Below, piece by piece: positions 1-5,477 of a DNA stretch of 12,652 bases. The notes under the pieces were generated by a model, which was given only the letters and a program-made list of their open reading frames with translations, searched no databases and was not told the origin of the DNA. Position numbers and translations under genes: made by a program. Numbering within the stretch: position 1 is the stretch's first letter; each line of letters opens with the position of its first letter. Source of the stretch: Actinomycetota bacterium (GTDB lineage Bacteria > Actinomycetota > Actinomycetes > Streptosporangiales > Streptosporangiaceae); NCBI GenBank assembly GCA_003168295.1, contig PMST01000610.1, forward strand, positions 3,789-16,440, written 5' to 3'.

Positions 1-20
1 GTCTGCCGGGAGTGCGCGGC

Positions 21-323
21 TTAGCTGTCCGCGGTGTTGACGGGCTCGCTGTCCGGGCCGCTGTACGTTCTACGTGCCGCAGCCCGGGTCGCGAGCAGCC
101 TCGCCGCCTCCACAGTGACGCCGGTCAGCATGGACCAGCCGAGTGCCTCGGGTAGCGCCACCTGCGGATCCTCAGGATGCGTAGGTGGCTCTTTACCGGT
201 GGCCTTCGTCCACACGAAGGTGATCAACTTACGCGCCACGAATGCGGCCGCCATAGCCGCCACGGCGCTGACGACCTTGGTGCCGAGGTCGACTTTCCTG
301 TCAGCCGTTTTCTTGTCAGCCAT
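21..323 (-). CDS. DUF4235 family membrane-associated protein
   Basis: This 100-residue protein matches the actinobacterial DUF4235 pattern as I know it: a short charged N-terminus, an Ala-rich hydrophobic segment (about residues 12-35, VSAVAAMAAAFVARKLITF), a TKATGKEPPTHPEDP-like loop, then a second hydrophobic helix (EALGWSMLTGVTVEAARLLATR) and a basic/polar tail. Function is unknown; the two hydrophobic helices suggest a small membrane protein. I chose the ATG at 323 because a strong Shine-Dalgarno (GAAGGAGG, 331-338 on the minus strand) lies 7 nt upstream. The longer frame starting at 398 has no ribosome site and would overlap the upstream gene. It lies 58 nt downstream of the DUF3093 gene on the same strand and is probably co-transcribed with it. 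Confidence 0.85.
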   Translation of the reverse strand: MADKKTADRKVDLGTKVVSAVAAMAAAFVARKLITFVWTKATGKEPPTHPEDPQVALPEALGWSMLTGVTVEAARLLATRAAARRTYSGPDSEPVNTADS

Positions 324-381
324 CCCGCTGCCTCCTTCTAGCCCCGTCCGCTGGCTCAGCCCACTGGCCTCGTCCGCGTAA

Positions 382-855
382 TCATGCCACCGGTTCATGG
401 CCGGCTTGCGCCCGGCACCTTTCGATGACCTCGGCCAGCGCCGCCGGGTGCCGGGTGCCGATCAGCCAGTAGGGCACCGCGGGGTCGAACGCCGGATCGA
501 CGGGGAGGTACACCGAGGCCTTCAGGTAGGGTCGCGAGTACAGGCGGGCCGCCGGATCCGCCCGTGGGCCGCGCATCTGCGTGGTTTGCTTCTCGTCGAG
601 GGTGATCACGTCCCTGATGGCCGTCAGGGGCAGGACGGCACTCCCCGCTCGCAGGGTTCCACCGCCGACCTCCACTCGGGCCAGGCTCATGGAGATCAGC
701 ATTGCTGCGCAGCCCAGGACGAGTCCGGCCATGATGATGATCGGCCAGGGTTCGGGGAGGCCGGCGTAGAGTGTGGCGCCGAAAATGAGGACGGTTGGCA
801 CAGCGAGCAGCCACCAGGCGAGCGGTACTTGTAGCTGTTCGCGGTAATCACGCAT
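382..855 (-). CDS. DUF3093 domain-containing membrane protein
   Basis: This 157-residue protein has the DUF3093 layout: an amphipathic start (YREQLQVPLAWW), two closely spaced transmembrane helices (about residues 13-33 and 37-58), then a soluble beta-rich domain with the family-like stretches LPLTAIRDV, ARLYSRPYLKASVYLPV and PYWLIGTRHPAALAEVI. Family function is unknown. Related genes neighbour dut in other actinobacteria (Rv2698 beside dut Rv2697c), which fits dut being two genes away here. No ribosome site precedes the ATG at 855; instead a TACCCT -10 box (863-868) ends 7 nt before it, suggesting a leaderless mRNA. It is divergent from the AI-2E-type gene and followed by the DUF4235 gene. 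Confidence 0.85.
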   Translation of the reverse strand: MRDYREQLQVPLAWWLLAVPTVLIFGATLYAGLPEPWPIIIMAGLVLGCAAMLISMSLARVEVGGGTLRAGSAVLPLTAIRDVITLDEKQTTQMRGPRADPAARLYSRPYLKASVYLPVDPAFDPAVPYWLIGTRHPAALAEVIERCRAQAGHEPVA

Positions 856-862
856 GCAGACG

Positions 863-868
863 AGGGTA
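863..868 (-). promoter_or_regulatory. Putative -10 box of the DUF3093 gene (leaderless)
   Basis: TACCCT on the minus strand fits the actinobacterial TANNNT -10 consensus and ends 7 nt before the ATG at 855, so transcription would start at or next to the start codon. No convincing -35 hexamer is visible at 17-18 nt. Confidence 0.4.
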
Positions 869-928
869 GTTGGTCAGATGGAGTCCTGGCGGGGGGCAAG
901 GCGGCAAACCGAGTGGGCCGCACCGGAA

Positions 929-934
929 TACTTT
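929..934 (+). promoter_or_regulatory. Putative -10 box of the AI-2E family gene
   Basis: TACTTT fits TANNNT. Transcription starting about 7 nt downstream would give a leader of roughly 20 nt that contains the GGAG (952-955) before the ATG at 961. The -35 region is not recognisable. Confidence 0.3.
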
Positions 935-960
935 GCGCTCACAGCGGTAGCGGAGCGTTC

Positions 961-2391
961 ATGACCGACGACGTGGATGCAGTCGCCGGCGCCACCCAAA
1001 GTGACGCCGGCGCGGGGACGCGAGACAGCGGCGACGTCGGCCAGCGGACCGGCGATGGGAACGGGAACGGGACTACGACGGACGGCAACGATAACGGCAT
1101 CGCGGACGGCATCGAGAACGGTGCCGCGGCGGACGGGAACGAGAACGGCGCCTCGGCGACGGAGGAGGCGACGGAGGATCGGATCGCGCGCGGTACGGGC
1201 GTGCGAGAGCAGATAGCGCGGGGCTTGAGGGCGCGGAAGCAGAATCGCGTGAACGCCCCGGAGCAGGCTGTGGTGAGAACGCCGGAGCAAGCGCGTGTGA
1301 CCATGCCGGCCCGCCAGGGGAATGTGGCCGAGAGCAGCCGGGTGCCGAGCTGGCTGCAGACGGGGGCCGCGTGGTCCTGGCGGTTGTTGCTTCTCGGCGC
1401 CGCCATCTACCTGATCGCGCGGATACTTGGCATCCTGTACATCGTGGTCGTGCCGTGCATAGCGGCGCTACTGCTCACCGCCTTGCTGCAGCCGCTGACG
1501 GCCTGGCTGCGCCGCGCCGGGTTGCCCGGGCTCGGTGCGACGTGGGCCACCTTGCTCATCGCCGCCGCCGTCCTCGGTGGCCTGGTCCTGCTGGTCACCA
1601 ACCGGGTGTCCGCGGATTACCCGACCCTGGTGGCGGAGGTCAAGCACACGACCACGCAGGTGGAGTCGTTGCTGTCCGGGCCGCCTTTTCACGTCAAGAG
1701 CAGCACTGTCAAGAATCTCCTGAACAACATCCCCGGCTATCTCAGCAAGCACAAGTCCCTCGTCGAAGGCACCGTGGTGACCGGCGGCAAGATCGCGGCC
1801 GAGTTCTTCGGCGGTCTCGTGCTGATGCTCTTCGTTACGTTCTTCCTGATCAAGGACGGGGAGCGGATCTGGAACTGGCTGCTGGGCGCGATGCGGCCCG
1901 AGACAGCGCGCCGCATGGACCGCGCCGGGCATGCCTCGTGGCTGGCGGTGGTGTACTACATGCGCGGCACCGTGGCGGTGGCCGCGATCCACGCGATCGT
2001 GGTCGGCCTGGCTCTTTGGATTATGGGGGTTCCGCTGGTCGTCCCGCTCGCCGTGCTGGTGTTCGTGGCCGCGTTCGTACCGCTCGTGGGACTGCTGGTG
2101 GCGGGGACGCTGGCCATCTTGGTGACGCTGGCCACGCATGGCTGGGTCGATGCGATCATCCTGCTAGGTGTACTGATCATCGAGGACCAGCTCGAAGCCC
2201 ACCTGCTCCAACCGCAGGTGGTCGGCCGGGTGATACGGCTCCATCCGCTCGCGGTTATCCTCTCGCTCGCGGTGGGCGGGGTGCTGGCCGGCATCCCCGG
2301 GGCGGTGGTCGCCATACCGGTCGTGGCCGTGATCACCCGCGCGCTTCCGGAGCTGCGGCGCAGCGACCCAGGTCCAGACGAACCTGGGTGA
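961..2391 (+). CDS. AI-2E/PerM family transporter-like membrane protein
   Basis: The 476-residue product has the AI-2E_transport (PerM) fold. The first transmembrane segments begin near residue 140 (RLLLLGAAIYLIARILGIL). A soluble amphipathic region (about 215-265) and several more helices follow. The C-terminal family signature VPLVGLLVAGT...IIEDQLEAHLLQPQVVGR...HPLAVILSLAVGGVLAGIPGA is clear. Members include AI-2 exporters and Na+/H+ antiporters; the substrate here cannot be told. The ATG at 961 has a GGAG 5 nt upstream; an in-frame GTG at 913 has none, so 961 is preferred. The first 140 residues are an unusual hydrophilic extension: Gly/Asn/Asp repeats (about 36-65), then an Arg/Gln-rich stretch. 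Homologues usually have a much shorter cytoplasmic N-terminus. It is divergent from DUF3093 and followed 70 nt later by dut. Confidence 0.88.
   Translation: MTDDVDAVAGATQSDAGAGTRDSGDVGQRTGDGNGNGTTTDGNDNGIADGIENGAAADGNENGASATEEATEDRIARGTGVREQIARGLRARKQNRVNAPEQAVVRTPEQARVTMPARQGNVAESSRVPSWLQTGAAWSWRLLLLGAAIYLIARILGILYIVVVPCIAALLLTALLQPLTAWLRRAGLPGLGATWATLLIAAAVLGGLVLLVTNRVSADYPTLVAEVKHTTTQVESLLSGPPFHVKSSTVKNLLNNIPGYLSKHKSLVEGTVVTGGKIAAEFFGGLVLMLFVTFFLIKDGERIWNWLLGAMRPETARRMDRAGHASWLAVVYYMRGTVAVAAIHAIVVGLALWIMGVPLVVPLAVLVFVAAFVPLVGLLVAGTLAILVTLATHGWVDAIILLGVLIIEDQLEAHLLQPQVVGRVIRLHPLAVILSLAVGGVLAGIPGAVVAIPVVAVITRALPELRRSDPGPDEPG
2366..2389 (+). terminator. Hairpin overlapping the AI-2E gene stop codon
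   Basis: A perfect 8-bp inverted repeat, ACCCAGGT (2366-2373) and ACCTGGGT (2382-2389), with an 8-nt loop, runs into the TGA stop at 2389-2391. There is no U-tract, which is common for actinobacterial terminators. It could equally be chance in GC-rich coding DNA. Confidence 0.35.
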
Positions 2392-2424
2392 CCCATAAGA
2401 TGCGACAGTATCCGGATGTCGCGC

Positions 2425-2430
2425 TATCCT
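2425..2430 (+). promoter_or_regulatory. Putative -10 box for dut, with overlapping palindromes upstream
   Basis: TATCCT is a good TANNNT -10 and would give a leader of about 25 nt before the dut TTG start. Just upstream sit an 8-bp palindrome ATCCGGAT (2410-2417) and an inverted repeat GCGACA/TGTCGC (2402-2407/2417-2422). These fall in the -35/spacer region and could be an operator. No strong -35 is present (TGCGAC at 2401-2406 is the best). Confidence 0.35.
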
Positions 2431-2461
2431 CACCGTGCGTGCGAGCAGGAGGGAGTATCCG

Positions 2462-2905
2462 TTGCCGCCATCAGAGGCCGATGTACTGATCAAGCGCCTT
2501 GATCCTGGCATGCCGCTGCCGTCATACTCCCATCCGGGGGATGCCGGCGCGGATCTGGCCACCGCTGAAGACGTGGAGCTGGGACCGGGTGAGCGGGTGC
2601 TGGTGCGGACCGGGCTGGCGATCGCGCTGCCGGCCGGCTACGCGGCGTTCGTGCATCCGCGCTCGGGCCTGGCCGCGAAGTACGGGGTGACGCTCGTGAA
2701 CGCGCCGGGAACCGTCGACGCGGGCTATCGTGGCGAGATCAAGGTAACCCTGCTGAACACGGACTCCGATCGCGCGGTCCGGTTCAATCGGGGCGACAGG
2801 ATCGCGCAGCTGGTCATCCAGCGGGTGGAACGGGCGGTGTTCCACGAAGTAGAGGTGCTACCCGGATCCAGCCGAGGCGATGGCGGCTTCGGCTCAACCG
2901 GCTGA
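2462..2905 (+). CDS. dut: dUTP diphosphatase (dUTPase)
   Basis: Hydrolyses dUTP to dUMP and pyrophosphate, keeping uracil out of DNA and feeding thymidylate synthesis; cytosolic homotrimer. All five trimeric-dUTPase motifs are present in the 147-residue product: I PGDAGAD (25-31), II PRSGLA (66-71), [16 protein letters not shown] (83-95, catalytic Asp86), [11 protein letters not shown] (111-119), [11 protein letters not shown] (138-147, with the P-loop-like Gly run and Phe143 that stacks on uracil). I chose the TTG at 2462 because AGGAGG (2447-2452) lies 9 nt upstream and the length then matches actinobacterial homologues. A GTG at 2435 in frame would add nine residues but has no ribosome site. 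The gene stands between the AI-2E gene and DUF3710, and is separated from the latter by a GC-rich repeat. Confidence 0.97.
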   Translation: MPPSEADVLIKRLDPGMPLPSYSHPGDAGADLATAEDVELGPGERVLVRTGLAIALPAGYAAFVHPRSGLAAKYGVTLVNAPGTVDAGYRGEIKVTLLNTDSDRAVRFNRGDRIAQLVIQRVERAVFHEVEVLPGSSRGDGGFGSTG

Positions 2906-2931
2906 CCCGAGGGCCGAAGGTCCGAGGGTCA

Positions 2932-3044
2932 AATGGGCCCCGTAGGGGTCCCCGAGGGGGTCTGGGGGGAACGGTTTCCCCCCAGAATCGGGGGGATCCC
3001 GGGGGGTCGTCCCCCCGGGGCTAACACAGCCCCCCGGGCTAACA
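2932..3044 (-). repeat. GC-rich multi-hairpin repeat element, copy 1 (reverse orientation)
   Basis: This intergenic block is made of G-runs and C-runs arranged as strong hairpins. One has perfect 10-bp arms TCTGGGGGGA/TCCCCCCAGA (2961-2970/2977-2986, loop ACGGTT). A second has 9-bp arms CCCGGGGGG/CCCCCCGGG (2998-3006/3011-3019, loop TCGT). A third is GGGGCT/AGCCCC (3017-3022/3028-3033). GGGCTAACA occurs twice (3018-3026 and 3036-3044). A 21-nt core (2998-3018 region) recurs exactly, reverse-complemented, at 6107-6127, and flanking sequence also aligns, so this is a dispersed repeat and not simply a terminator. It lies between dut and the DUF3710 ribosome site, so it may attenuate or terminate transcription. 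Confidence 0.75.
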
Positions 3045-3056
3045 AAGGAGTAAACA

Positions 3057-3830
3057 GTGTTTCGTCGGCGTCGATCAGCAGACGCGGGCCAGGACTGGTC
3101 CGAGGACAAAGACCAGGCAGGGTCCGGCGACGAGCTCGATTACGACGAGCCGTTCGATGATGAGCAAGCTGGGCAGGAGCCCGAGGGCACCCCGCGTGCG
3201 GAGGGAGGGCCGTGGGATGCCGAGGAATCCTATCCCGCCCAGGAACGGGTCGACCTGGGCAGCCTGCAGGTACCGGTCGGCCCGGAGCACGAGATCCAGC
3301 TCGTCATGGCTGAACAGCACGGTGCCTGGGTCACGATCAAGTACCGGGAGAGCGAGCTGCAGATCCAGGCGTTCGCCGCCGCACGCCGGGGCGCCCTGTG
3401 GGACGACGTCCGTGCGGAGATCGCCGCTGAGGTGCTCGCGGCAGGCGGGCGGAGTGAGGAGGCGCCGGGATCGTTCGGGATCGAGCTGCTGGCTCAGGTG
3501 CCGATAGAGCCCGGACAGCCCGCCTCTGGCTTGCGGCTGGTCAGGTTTGTCGGCGTCGACGGCCCGCGCTGGTTCGTGCGCGGCCTGTTCACCGGCCCGG
3601 CCGCGGCCGGCGACGAGCAAGCCGACTTGCTCGAGGAGGTCATCAGGGACACCGTGGTCGTCCGGGGCGAGCACCCGGTACCACCTCGGGAGATACTGGA
3701 GCTCCGCTTGCCTCCTGAGGCGCGTCAGGCGCTCGAAGAGCAGGCCGCCGCGGAGGAGGAGGAGGAGAACAGGTTCCGTCCTGACCTGAACCCCTTCGAT
3801 CGAGGCCCCGAATTCACCGAGACCCGCTAG
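3057..3830 (+). CDS. DUF3710 domain-containing protein
   Basis: This 257-residue soluble protein matches the actinobacterial DUF3710 family encoded beside dut (for example Rv2696c beside Rv2697c). Visible regions: a basic start (MFRRRRS), an acidic low-complexity N-terminus to about residue 60, then the conserved domain (VDLGSLQVPVGPEHEIQLV, AWVTIKYRESELQIQAFAAAR, LWDDVRAEIAAEV, GPRWFVRGLFTGPAA), and an acidic Glu-rich tail (about 228-243). No catalytic motif is evident and function is unknown. The GTG at 3057 has an excellent ribosome site, AAAGGAG (3044-3050), 6 nt upstream. It converges on the trkA pair across only 54 nt; in related genomes an OB-fold protein and a DUF3159 protein usually follow it, and neither is here. 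Confidence 0.9.
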   Translation: MFRRRRSADAGQDWSEDKDQAGSGDELDYDEPFDDEQAGQEPEGTPRAEGGPWDAEESYPAQERVDLGSLQVPVGPEHEIQLVMAEQHGAWVTIKYRESELQIQAFAAARRGALWDDVRAEIAAEVLAAGGRSEEAPGSFGIELLAQVPIEPGQPASGLRLVRFVGVDGPRWFVRGLFTGPAAAGDEQADLLEEVIRDTVVVRGEHPVPPREILELRLPPEARQALEEQAAAEEEEENRFRPDLNPFDRGPEFTETR

Positions 3831-3837
3831 CCCCGGC

Positions 3838-3901
3838 GGTCAGCCGGCCTCGCTCAGCCGGGCCCCTGCTCAGCCAGCCCATGCTCAGCCAGCACTGAGC
3901 A
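3838..3901. terminator. Convergent intergenic region: GCTCAGCC repeats and a hairpin
   Basis: Four spaced copies of a G(C/G)TCAGCC(A/G)G unit occur at 3838, 3852, 3868 and 3883 (spacing 14-16 nt). The last joins an inverted repeat TGCTCAG/CTGAGCA (3882-3888/3895-3901, 6-nt loop) that overlaps the stop codon of the minus-strand TrkA gene (3885-3887). Its place between two converging genes suits a bidirectional terminator; no U-tract is present. Confidence 0.4.
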
Positions 3902-4544
3902 GGCGTGCGAGTTCCTCCTCCACGTCCTCGCTGGTCACGAAGAACAGCTCATCGCCGGCTTGGAGCGGATCGTCGGGATGCGGTACCAGCACCCGGCCCT
4001 CGCGCAAGATGGCGACGAGAGAGGTGTCCGGGGGCCATTCAATCCCGCCAACGCGCTGGCCGACCAGCGGAGCGTCGTCCGGCATGGTCAGTTCGACCAG
4101 GCTGGCCTCGCTCTGCCCGAACGTCATCAGCCGGACCAGGTCACCGACGCTGACCGCCTCCTCCACCAGCGCGGAGAGCAGCCTGGGCGTTGAGACCGCG
4201 ACGTCCACGCCCCAGGATTCGTTGTACAGCCACTCGTTGTCCGGGTGATTCACCCGCGCCACGACGCGCGGCACCCCGTACTCGGTCTTGGCAAGCAGCG
4301 ATACCACCAGGTTCGCCTTGTCGTCGCCGGTGGCGGCGATGACCACCTGGCACCGTTGCAACGCCGCGTCGTCCAGGGAGCTGATCTCGCAAGCATCGGC
4401 GAGCAGCCATTCAGCGCGGGGCACGCTGTCGACCTTGATCGCCTTGGGCGAGTGGTCAATCAGCAGCACCTCGTGGCCGTTCTCGAGCAGTTCGCCCGCG
4501 ATGGAACGGCCGACCGCCCCGGCTCCCGCTATCGCTACCCGCAT
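3885..4544 (-). CDS. TrkA family potassium uptake regulatory protein (second of a pair)
   Basis: This 219-residue protein has a TrkA_N/RCK Rossmann domain: dinucleotide loop GAGAVG (7-12), Asp30 at the end of strand 2 that typically binds the NAD(H) ribose, and the ATGDDKANLVVSLLAK segment (71-86). A TrkA_C domain follows (about 137-217, with LVELTMPDDAPLVGQRV and DELFFVTSEDVEEEL). Such proteins form the cytosolic ring that gates Trk/Ktr K+ channels in response to nucleotides. The ATG at 4544 shares one base with the TGA of the upstream trkA paralogue (TGATG) and has GGAGG about 10 nt upstream, so translation is coupled. The pair resembles M. tuberculosis ceoB/ceoC (Rv2691/Rv2692). No channel subunit is encoded in the window. 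Confidence 0.93.
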   Translation of the reverse strand: MRVAIAGAGAVGRSIAGELLENGHEVLLIDHSPKAIKVDSVPRAEWLLADACEISSLDDAALQRCQVVIAATGDDKANLVVSLLAKTEYGVPRVVARVNHPDNEWLYNESWGVDVAVSTPRLLSALVEEAVSVGDLVRLMTFGQSEASLVELTMPDDAPLVGQRVGGIEWPPDTSLVAILREGRVLVPHPDDPLQAGDELFFVTSEDVEEELARLLSAG

Positions 4545-5206
4545 CAGTGTTCGCCTCCTCGAGCCGCGAAGGCCGCGGCGATCCGGTCCAAGTCGCCTTC
4601 CTTGGCCACGACGTGCAGTACGTCGCCTTCCTGCAGCGCGGTCCCTGGCTCGGGCACGAAGGCCTGGCCAAGCCGGTCGATGAAGGCGATCCTGGTCATC
4701 GTGCGGGCCTCGAGCGCCTTGACTTGTTCGCCGATCCAACTGGTGGAGAAGGCGACCTCGGCCAGCACGATCCTCCCGGTGGGGTCCCGCCAGAGCGGCT
4801 CGCCACCCTCCGGGAGCAGTTTGCGCAGCATCTGGTCGGCGGTCCAGCGCACCGTGGCCACAGTGGGGATGCCGAGCCGCTCGTAAACCTCGGCCCGGCG
4901 GGGGTCGTAAATGCGGGCCGCCACCCTCTGCACGCCGAACGTCTCGCGGGCCACTCGGGCCGCAATGATGTTGGAGTTGTCGCCGCTGCTGACCGCGGCG
5001 AAGGCGTCCGCGCGCTCGATGCCCGCCTGGGTGAGGACCGCTCGGTCGAAGCCGATCCCGGTGACGCGGTCGCCCTTGAACGCCGAACCAAGCCTGCGGA
5101 ATGCCTCCGGGTCCCGGTCGATGACCGAGACGGTGTTGTCTCGGTCCTCGAGGATGTGGGCGAGCGTCGACCCAACTCGTCCGCAGCCCATGATCACGAT
5201 GTGCAT
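4544..5206 (-). CDS. TrkA family potassium uptake regulatory protein (first of a pair)
   Basis: This 220-residue RCK protein begins MHIVIMGCGRVGS. The Rossmann loop GCGRVG is at 7-12, with acidic Asp30/Asp32 after strand 2, the conserved SSGDNSNIIAARVARE helix (73-88), and a TrkA_C domain from about 136 (LAEVAFSTSWIGEQVKALEAR...LQEGDVLHVVAKEGDLDRI). It probably regulates K+ uptake as a heteromer with the downstream paralogue, with which it shares a TGATG stop/start. The ATG at 5206 was chosen because GGAGGG lies 6 nt upstream and the Rossmann strand starts there; the frame is open to 5308 but that extension has no family match. Upstream, where an APC permease gene often lies in other actinobacteria, there is only a 271-nt intergenic region. 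Confidence 0.94.
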   Translation of the reverse strand: MHIVIMGCGRVGSTLAHILEDRDNTVSVIDRDPEAFRRLGSAFKGDRVTGIGFDRAVLTQAGIERADAFAAVSSGDNSNIIAARVARETFGVQRVAARIYDPRRAEVYERLGIPTVATVRWTADQMLRKLLPEGGEPLWRDPTGRIVLAEVAFSTSWIGEQVKALEARTMTRIAFIDRLGQAFVPEPGTALQEGDVLHVVAKEGDLDRIAAAFAARGGEH

Positions 5207-5256
5207 GACCGTCCCTCCACGACAAGCGGGTCCCCCGATCCAGGGGCGCCTTGCCA

Positions 5257-5278
5257 AAGGTATGCCCTCATGTGGCAT
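5257..5278 (-). promoter_or_regulatory. Putative trkA promoter -10 with overlapping inverted repeat
   Basis: TACCTT on the minus strand (5257-5262) fits a TANNNT -10 and would give a leader of about 45 nt to the ATG at 5206. An inverted repeat ATGCC/GGCAT (5262-5266/5274-5278), extendable with a one-base bulge to GGTATGCC/GGCATCC, touches this box and could be an operator. No clear -35. Confidence 0.3.
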
Positions 5279-5422
5279 CCTTCCCCTCCCGGGGTGGAGG
5301 ATTTCCACCTCACGCCACCAGGAGCGCGAGTTGCGGTCTCGCAGTACGATTTCCTGGGCGGGCGCGGGAAGCCGCCGATACCGGGACCGAACGCACTAGC
5401 AAGTTCCATCAACATGCCGGGG

Positions 5423-5468
5423 GAGGTGAGGCGGCGATCCTCCCCGGCCTGAAATCCGGGGTCACCTC
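5423..5468 (+). other. Compound hairpin resembling an IS200/IS605/IS607 terminal structure
   Basis: An inner stem CCCCGG/CCGGGG (5442-5447/5456-5461, loop CCTGAAAT) is stacked directly on an outer stem GAGGTGA/TCACCTC (5423-5429/5462-5468), with a 12-nt bulge on the left side. The string TCCTCCCCGGCCTGAAATCC looks to me like the CCCCGGC-TGAA-GCCGGGG hairpins at tnpB-element ends, which is recall and not a search. It ends 9 nt before the methyltransferase ATG, so it could also be a leader structure controlling that gene. Confidence 0.35.
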
Positions 5469-5477
5469 GCCGCATCC

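Larger units (their letters stand above)
5207..5477. other. Intergenic region between trkA and RNA methyltransferase genes
   Basis: This 271-nt divergent gap holds no plausible gene. It contains the candidate trkA promoter, a small hairpin GGTGGA/TCCACC (5293-5298/5304-5309), another GCGAG/CTCGC (about 5327-5343), and a larger compound hairpin at 5423-5468 described separately. In several relatives an APC-family permease occupies this spot; I see no recognisable remnant of one. Confidence 0.6.

Noticed and set aside
1468..2139. Long minus-strand open frame (223 codons) opposite the AI-2E-family gene
   Set aside because: It is His/Gln/Arg-rich shadow sequence created by GC-rich codons of the clear membrane-protein gene on the other strand; no ribosome site and no family likeness.
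1371..2489. Plus-strand 372-codon frame overlapping the AI-2E-family and dut genes
   Set aside because: An out-of-frame Arg/Gly/His-rich shadow of the AI-2E-family gene that also overlaps the dut start; composition is unlike a protein.
2932..3044. CRISPR array or simple intrinsic terminator
   Set aside because: There are no regular repeat-spacer units, and a simple terminator does not explain the inverse copy at 6101-6190 inside a gene.
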